Assembly: GCA_019055375.1 (NCBI GenBank)
Contig: JAHQIW010001275.1
Location: 80,995-144,994, forward strand
Length of the DNA: 64,000 nt
Source of the DNA: Parelaphostrongylus tenuis
Taxonomy: Eukaryota > Nematoda > Chromadorea > Rhabditida > Metastrongylidae
Direction of reading: 5' to 3'
The number at the start of each line of letters is the position of its first letter. The stretch's first letter is position 1. A model generated the notes under the pieces. The model ran no database searches. It was not told the origin of the DNA and saw only the letters and a list, made by a program, of their open reading frames with translations. The position numbers were made by a program, and so were the translations under genes. Shown one piece after another: positions 57,023 to 64,000 of the stretch.

Positions 57023-60000
57023 TTACTTGCCGTTTAGGTCGAAGTCGTTCGCATGAAGGACATCATAAGCCAGGAGGTCCTCTTTGACGTGATGATTAAT
57101 GATTACGGCGCCAAACGCATTTCCGACCACATTGATGGACTCTCGAACACGATCTCTGCATTCAAACGTCAAAGCTGTTAGGTGTTTCATCAGATTAAGC
57201 CATCATAAGCAGAAAATAATAACATTTCAGAGCATGTGCCACGTTTTCTGATTTGTATCTCTAGCGTAAAACCTCCCATCAATTCTCCTATAGCTATAAC
57301 CGCTCAAATTTGGCATTGAATTGCTTGTACATCAAGAGCTGCTCAAACAGAGTTATTAATCGATATTCCCATTCGGAATCTCGGTAAACATTTAGCGCAT
57401 TTCTTCTTCACTAAAGCTCGAAAATTTCTTTTGTTTTTTCTCATCAAAGATTAGAGAAAAAACGCATGAATACGATGCTAATTTAGAGCTTAGTGACTCA
57501 GAAAAACAATTAGAACCTGTTGGTGCGTGCGCTAACTACTTGATAAAAAAGGTTGATAGAAAGCACAAATAGCTAAAAGATCTTCAACGCAAATAAAGTA
57601 CAACTTTTAAGGCTTAGGTGCCGAGAAAAGTAGAGTCAGAGGTTATCAAGCGGGAAAATATTGAGTTCAATTCACTATATCTTTCAATTTTCGGTGTTCT
57701 GTACTCAAGACGGAAGAGGGCAGGTTCAGAGCTACAACAAGCGAATTTGTAAAACTGACTCACAGTATCCTATCAGCGAGGAGCAGCAACGATACGTCTC
57801 CAATTGGTAGCCCCATTGATGTCAACACTAATATCAGACCGGCCGACGGTACTCCTGCTGAACACATTGCTGCCAACGTGACAGTGAAGCTGCAAAAACT
57901 ATGTCGTTTCATAAGTTTTGGCACCAAGGCAATGAACCTAAATATATTAACCAGAAATGATTAAAACTGAATGATTTTGGTGCCGCTCAATGCGAATTTT
58001 GTTGCTAACATTTTGTTACACAATTTGCCTATGCTTGTTACAAGATGGAGTTGTCGTGGGAACGAATTCGCTTGCTACTCATGCACGAATGGCCCATAGG
58101 CGAAATGCTAGAACAGTGACGCTCACGATTAATGGAGCTTCGTGTGAACGGCTCGACCTCGACTGATCCTCCGGACTGTTCTCTGCAGCTTTGAACTTTG
58201 CGAACCACTTTCTAGCCGTTCTTTCTGCAACCGTATCATCTCCCAATTCTCTATTAATCTCGCGCGCCGCCTCTATAGCACTTCTCCCTAAGCAGTATTC
58301 GTACATAAGTAGCAAGCGAATTTGTTTCCAAGGCAGCTCAACTTCAAAGCAAAACTAAGTGATTCATTTACCAAACGGCAGAACGCAATTGAACGATGAA
58401 TTTGGTGTTTGTTGATCTAGTGCCAAATATTTTGATTCGACTTAATGTCATGAAGAAAACTCAAAAGGACTTTATTACACGGTATATTACTAACCTCACA
58501 CTAATTACTCGCAGAAACGACATTTCCACACCGTTCAGTTGAGCAATGAAAATCGCCGCAACCGCCATGCACAACGCAGTTCCATCCTTTATCATGACAC
58601 AATTATATTCATGAATCGTCTGTTTTTTTCGCTGATATCTTTTCTAAACCCTTTCATGACATTCTAGTATATTGTGAATCATTTGTTTCTTCTACTTGGT
58701 AAGGTGAGTGATAAATGTGTAGATAGGTTCAAATAATATTGCTAAAATCCATAATCAGAGATCAACCAGTGTTGAATCGCTAACAAACCCACTGAATTGA
58801 ACTACCGCAAAGAGTCTATAAGTATTCGCAAGTCATTTCGTAGGCCAATCAATATTAAAATATTTGATGCTATGAACTTTGATTTTCTGAACTCAAGAAG
58901 TAAAGAGGGTGTCCTCACGGATTCACCTTTCATTTCATAGTCATGACATATTCCTGCTTATTTACATGACACGTCATCAGATTTCTCCATTGCGAGTCCC
59001 AGGACTTCTAATATTCGACGCGTCCATCATTCAAGATGGTCTCCGAACTGTTCATATGAGGGCTTGGTCATTAGTTCATAGTTTTTAGCCACTTTTTGAT
59101 TACTTTTCGAGTCAATTCTATCGGAATCGTGAAACAGATGTGGATGTGTACTCATTTACTTTTCAGGGAGTTAACCGCTCACGGTTCAATCTGGTACTTA
59201 TTTGCCGGACTCGCTCAAATAAGAGATCAAACGAGTTTTGAATGAGTTGGAACAAGCTTTTTATCCGTGATGAACAGCATCATTACTACTGTTTTTATCG
59301 TTCATCGTAAACAGGACGTGGTGGGCTCCGAAATTATTTCAAAGTGCAAAAGGATATAAAACTGAGAGCTAAAAGATAAGAGATGGAATTAGAAACAAAT
59401 AGTTGCTTCTGGAATTCATTCCAGATATTTGTTTATTTTTCAGTAAATCTAGAACATTACCATATTGACAGCGGAACCGATGGAGATTACAAAACGTGAA
59501 ACTCTTCGATCAACGTTGAGATCTTCTTCTACACAATTAAAGGTGATTGGAAGAGTCACCGAACTGAATAGCTATTGATTAACAATTTCAACATGTCATA
59601 TTTTCATAAATTATGAAAAATACAGAATTATTAGAGATTGTTCACATTCTATAAAAAACAAACCTCGAGGAGGTTCCAATAGCTGTCATCCACGCTTGGA
59701 GAAGTCCGGGCATAAAATCGTACGGATTTTTGTGCGTAGTGATGAGGAATATCAAAGGCATAGAAATGAAGAGATGTACGCCTAGTCCGATGAAAACCTG
59801 ACGGAAAGAATAATTCGCCAGAAGTTTTCAAACTGAATAGTAGACTTTTCGTTTTATTGTATGATAAGGTAAAAATTTAGCTTGGATTACTAGTGAGTGA
59901 GTTAGAGTTCAGTGAGTTGCAGAAGAAAATGTAAACAGTCAGTACTTCATTTATTTGATTCGCTGACTTGCATCCGTTGCACATAAAATCTCGGCACTTG

Positions 60001-60764
60001 TTAATGGTTCGAGCGCCTCCCAAGATTTTCAGTAATTTCGTGTACCACGCTGAGGTTACACGATCAATCCTCCCCGAACCTTTCCTTGGTAGTTCCGTTA
60101 GAGGGCTTCTTAGCCGTCATCGTACACAACCACTACGCTAGTGCGGATCAGAAAAAGCATTCGCGGAAAATTATTCTGTTGCTTAGGTAATCACGAAGAG
60201 ATGAAAAATTTGGTCGGTCCAGTGACGTGCCCATTCGGCAATCATTGTTTCTTTAGCTCTACTGCTTCAGGTAACCATTAATGTGTGTTAGATAAGAGCT
60301 GGGAAATGTCGCTGACGAATCAGTTAAGCAGTGATGTCGAGGAGAATGTTATAATACGAGGTGATCGTGATACACTGAAACCTCATATATTCTTATAAAT
60401 ATTACTATATCTCATATAAATCTAGACAGAATCTGCAATAAGCTTGATGACTCGTGTGCCATTAGTTCGATTCTTCTCACCTATAGGCCAACATACCCTT
60501 ATATTCAGAGGATTAGCTAGTTTGTTTCTATACTTTAGTCAATAACATTTAATCTATATATAAAGCGATGAACTGCTAAACTTCTGCTTCAGAGGACAAG
60601 CAAGAAGCGATACTATGAAGTAATTAGCCTAAATTTGCCAAAAACACAGTGATACGTAACAAACCGTCAGCATATACAGTCCAAGTGTCCATGCTGTACC
60701 AGGCAGATGATCGGTTTCAAGGATTCTTGCCATGATCAAGCATAGAATTCCCAAAGGAGAGTAC
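57023..60764 (-). CDS. SLC1 amino-acid transporter, C-terminal exons (5' part beyond window)
   Basis: Exons 60764-60665, 59797-59664, 59563-59461, 58586-58495, 57889-57764 and 57155-57023 join in phase at GT/AG sites and end in TAA. They encode, in order: [16 protein letters not shown] (end of TM6 region), [15 protein letters not shown] (TM6-HP1), the HP1 serine loop [13 protein letters not shown], the TM7 motif [19 protein letters not shown], the HP2 tip [21 protein letters not shown], and TM8 [20 protein letters not shown]. These are the substrate-site motifs of the SLC1 (EAAT/ASCT) family, which moves glutamate or neutral amino acids across the plasma membrane with Na+. TM8 keeps both Asp (Glt-Ph 390 and 394), Arg397 and Asn401 but has Asn where Asp405 is expected and Glu where Thr398 is usual. 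The scaffold-domain exons must lie past 64 kb. A mariner pair sits in the 57890-58494 intron. Confidence 0.88.
58040..58355. mobile_element. Two head-to-head mariner N-terminal fragments
   Basis: The minus strand from about 58350 reads [38 protein letters not shown] and [19 protein letters not shown], the mariner helix-turn-helix domain. The plus strand from 58044 reads [19 protein letters not shown] before a stop. The two share the start (TTCGCTTGCTACT(C/T)ATG) in opposite orientation, so two truncated copies or an inverted duplication are fused here. Located in an SLC1 intron. Confidence 0.8.
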
Positions 60765-60924
60765 CTGAAATCCATGAAAAAAAATTGGTAGTAGTTTTAG
60801 TCTGAAACACATTCAACACTACAGCAGCTATATAATCATATTTTTATTTTATTAACACTTAATTTAGCTCGTCGTCGCAGCTTTTTTCCCCTTTCCGCCT
60901 TCTTCATGAACGTCATGAAATACT

Positions 60925-61095
60925 GGTCGAGAACGTCTCCTTGCAATCTCGAAAACAGCCAGGATCGGGCGTTCGTTATTCACTGCCGTAGAGTGTTGGG
61001 AGGCTGTGGAATCACTATCGCGTCAAGCTGCGCCGAGCAACACAACCACGGCATCCCCACCCTCTTCGCCCCAGGATTAGGCTTACAAAAGCAAA
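60925..61095 (-). repeat. SINE-like family D copy
   Basis: The minus strand carries GCCGTGGTTGTGTTGCTCGG (degraded A box), CAACACTCTACGGCAGTGAA and GCAAGGAGACGTTCTCGACC, matching 38650-38800. Confidence 0.5.
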
Positions 61096-61132
61096 ACTGT
61101 AATCTTCACCTTAAAACTTAAACTATTGCAAC

Positions 61133-63900
61133 ACCTGTATCATCTGTCATCCCGCCGATCGTCGAGTGATTCGAGAAGACGCTAGTGAAACTTTCAGATC
61201 TCTCCCATTGCGCGTAAGACTAGCTCAATGGGTCATCTCGCTGTAGGCTCAATTTTCACTTCTATGTGGTTCCATTCTCAAACTTGTCAAGCCCACATTT
61301 CTGCTCTATATTCTTTAAGAAGGCAGGCAGTGATTAGGTTTATGGTCTTCTTACACTGTGTTTGACATTTAGAGAATTTCGGTCGGCAACAGCTCTCGTC
61401 CGTTCAAGTTCAACGTTCCTAGACCGCTCGCTTCCTGATACTCTCCTCTGAAGCTAGGTAGTTTTCCATCACACTGACTCCCGGTTCAGAGAGATACAAT
61501 CTGAGATTTGATAGAGTATTCCGAGAAACTCATTCCGTAGAGCGCAAATAGGGCATTCGAAAACGAATCCATTACTCATGAAAATCGTTAGCATTCGGTT
61601 TAGTTGGAAATCAATTTTCCACAAGAAGTGTTGGAATCGATCTGTACTTGCTCCGCCTGGCTGATGCATGGTGTCATAAGCACGCTATGATTGCCGTTCG
61701 TCTATTTACCATCTCATGTTACCTCATTCTGATGTACGGAAGGGCTATGAAACATAGCTGTTTTGGTGAGATGGCGTCGCCTTGCCAACTCTTCTTACGT
61801 TGATAGTGAGGTTGTCATAATATAATAAAATTTAGGTTGTGGAATCTCTATGTATTTCACAAAAGACCATTATGCTCTGGGTGAAGATGTCGTAGTCGTA
61901 CAGCGCTTTCACACTGCTTCTGCTCGGATGATTCGAAGGTCTTCTTCAGATCAATTAAAGTTCTCTTCTACTCTCGAAACGTGTAAATCTTGTTATAGTG
62001 TGGATGTTGTCTATACCACTACATCTTTAACAAAAGTCTGCTCGTTTCGTATGACTGTTTTTCTTCAGAGTCGGTCAGTGTAAACTCTAGTGAACAGTCT
62101 ATAGACTCGCAGCAAACAGATTGTTCTAAGGTCGCCAGCATCATAGAGGTCTTCTCTTCAAACAACAGCACTATCTCTGCTTTATCATTGACGGAGAACC
62201 TTCTATTCTGCAGGTAGCGTGTAAATGGCCAAGTCAGTCTGTTAATGAGGACTGACAAGACGTTTTTCAGGTGTCCACGTCTTATAGTGTGTGGACCACC
62301 TGTTGTTCGATTCTCATTGATGAGTAAACTTGTAGAATTTCACAAGGGTAAACCGATGGAATTACGATACATCCTCATTTGCCTCATATAACAATAAGAA
62401 AACGAGTCTTTTAAAAAGATCAGAGTAGGAATCGTAGATGATTTCTTACATCACCGTTCTGAAAGATGCGATTGTTCCATCAAGGCGTCCAAGCGCAGAT
62501 ATCTTGGCTTTCAGATTGACGAAGTTTTAGGGGGAAGCAATAGCTCTTCTTCGCTTTGCAACTTAGAAATTATCTGTTGCCTTTTTTATTTGAATTATCT
62601 TTTGTCTCTTCTCTGCAACGCTTTACATGCTCGGTCGTAATGTTTCAGTTGCAGTGGCTCGTACGAATCTACATTGGCATATCAGCTGAAGTGTTAAGGA
62701 ACAAGCGCTCTTGATATCTCTCGGATTCTCTGCTTTCATGGCAATAACTTGAATATGTTGGATGAGCCAGTCGTATTTCTTGAATGATTCGAATAAATCC
62801 CAGTGTTCGAGAGTTTTAAGGTTTTCACTGTTTGAATTTATCGGCTTAGTGTCTCCTTCAGTCTGCTAAGATGCACTCTACTCCCTTGTGATGCTCCCCA
62901 GTGGAAGAGTACCTCGGTCACCGCCGTAGGTGAGGCTCTGCATTTGTAATTCACCATGGATGGTTATCAACGACACGATAAAACGAAGAATGTAGAGTTG
63001 TCTTTCAAGAGATTTAAATACATGTAGAACGCTTCGACTTTACCTTCGTCATGGCTTAGCATTGGTGCGTACTCTTATGAACATGGTAAACCAGCATTGA
63101 CCTAGGTGGCCTTAACTGTAAACGTTCAACCCGTGGTATAAGTTGTTCGAATGAACTAATATTAATAGACAAACTCGTTCAACAACAACGCCAACGCCGC
63201 CGACGTCTGTGCCATCGCATAATTCAAAAAACACTTTCTTTCTGGTGTCATGACGTGAAATGAATGATGTCTTCTCGTCTCAGCTAGTTCATCAACGGAA
63301 TACCTGATCCTCCCTTGTTGTATAACTGAGTCGTTCATTGGGGATTCAATGCAGCATTACAGATACAGATCGTCATTTTACTCCGTTACGATTTCGCCAG
63401 TCTGATGTGGTTTTGAGATTTCAGTTGGCCTTCATGCCTTCATAATCGTCCTTTCCTACACTGTCATATCTTGACCTTTCAGAGATCACAGAAATAAGAC
63501 TCACTTCCTTCATAATTTTTGTCTCTCTTTGGGACAAGAGGAGTTTACATTTGTAGACGACTCCTAACCGCCTTCCATGTACCTATTAACTGCTTGATTA
63601 CAGGCTTTCGGCCATTTTGACTGGTGAAGTAAAGGTAAATCCAACTGACTACACAGAAAGAGTTTATTTCCCGATTTCACTTGCATATCTGCGTAGTACA
63701 TGGTTGCTTTCGATTTGCGTTCAATTTGCCTATCCATCATTTGGGAACACTCACGTGCACTCGTGCAAGTCTGGCAAGCTCCTTCTATGAGAATGATCCA
63801 TGGCAGTCGCATCCTCTTCCAAAAGAGCATGTTAGGTAATCTCAACTTCTCCTTCTCAGCACTTATCTGTTTAGATATTTGCAAAATTCAAGTCGCGGTT
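61133..63900 (-). mobile_element. RTE family 1, nearly full length but heavily decayed
   Basis: The 3' end at about 61133-61170 (complement of CACCTGTATCATCTGTCATC) matches the CAGGTGATACAGG end of better copies. Going upstream on the minus strand: an LTIFMSNGFVFECPI block (about 61595-61550; family MFMRNGWV.NAPF), linker remains at 62580-62760 that align with 1760-1860, and an endonuclease-like DVGGVGVVVERVCLL stretch near 63200-63160. Further open minus-strand sequence runs to 63884. Total length about 2.8 kb fits an RTE-type element. Stops and shifts throughout. It probably lies in an SLC1 intron upstream of the 60764 exon. Confidence 0.65.
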
Positions 63901-64000
63901 TTGCACAACCTTAGAAGTGATGCTTTGAGCACGTATGAGCCAACGGCTCCATCCTGGTTGGGATCAGTTGAGCCTCTTGCTCCTGCAGCACCACTGTGAA

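Noticed and set aside
1..64000. CRISPR arrays, operons, rRNA genes
   Set aside because: No regularly spaced direct repeats, no ribosome-binding-site-led gene strings and no rRNA-like conserved blocks; the DNA is eukaryotic.

Overview
The window looks like nuclear DNA of a clade V (strongylid, hookworm-like) nematode. It has AT-rich intergenic DNA, small exons with GT/AG introns, very short introns beside kilobase introns, TTTTTAG/TTTCAG acceptors, two RTE-like non-LTR retrotransposon families, mariner remnants and many tRNA-headed SINE-like repeats. No prokaryotic features are present. The genus is inferred from remembered similarity of the retroelement proteins, not from a search. None of the real genes is a long single-exon reading frame; they had to be assembled exon by exon from splice sites, phase and protein similarity.

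Layout. (1) 317-14554: an imperfect 14.2-kb palindrome with arms of about 4.2 and 4.4 kb made of old retroelement and SINE sequence. Its 5.6-kb spacer carries an intact five-exon gene on the + strand (5784-8104) for a small secreted Cys-containing protein. (2) 14555-26800: repeat-rich DNA with an RTE family 2 remnant, two SINE-like elements, a mariner N-terminal remnant and a 5'-truncated, 5'-inverted RTE family 1 insertion with a 15-bp target-site duplication. (3) 26845-28740: an intact paralogue of the palindrome gene on the - strand, with identical intron phases, near-identical exon lengths and the same palindromic repeat in intron 1. (4) 32275-44345: eight + strand exons of the C-terminal part of a TBC1D8/TBC1D9-type Rab GTPase-activating protein. 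Its introns hold a young RTE, a 518-bp mariner deletion derivative, SINEs and a 1.4-kb hairpin. One exon has an apparent 1-nt deletion in an A run. (5) 45-49 kb: retroelement debris. (6) 49625-50819: exons of an unrecognised + strand gene. (7) 51.3-51.85 kb: a SINE cluster. (8) 57023-60764: six - strand exons of the C-terminal half of an SLC1 (glutamate/neutral amino-acid) transporter. The 5' exons must lie past the window end, with a decayed RTE (61.1-63.9 kb) in between.

The genes do not form an operon. The most novel item is the pair of convergent secreted-protein paralogues. They share five-exon structure, five cysteines and an identical GATTTTTAG acceptor (probable trans-splice site) just upstream of the ATG, and one copy is enclosed by a large inverted repeat.
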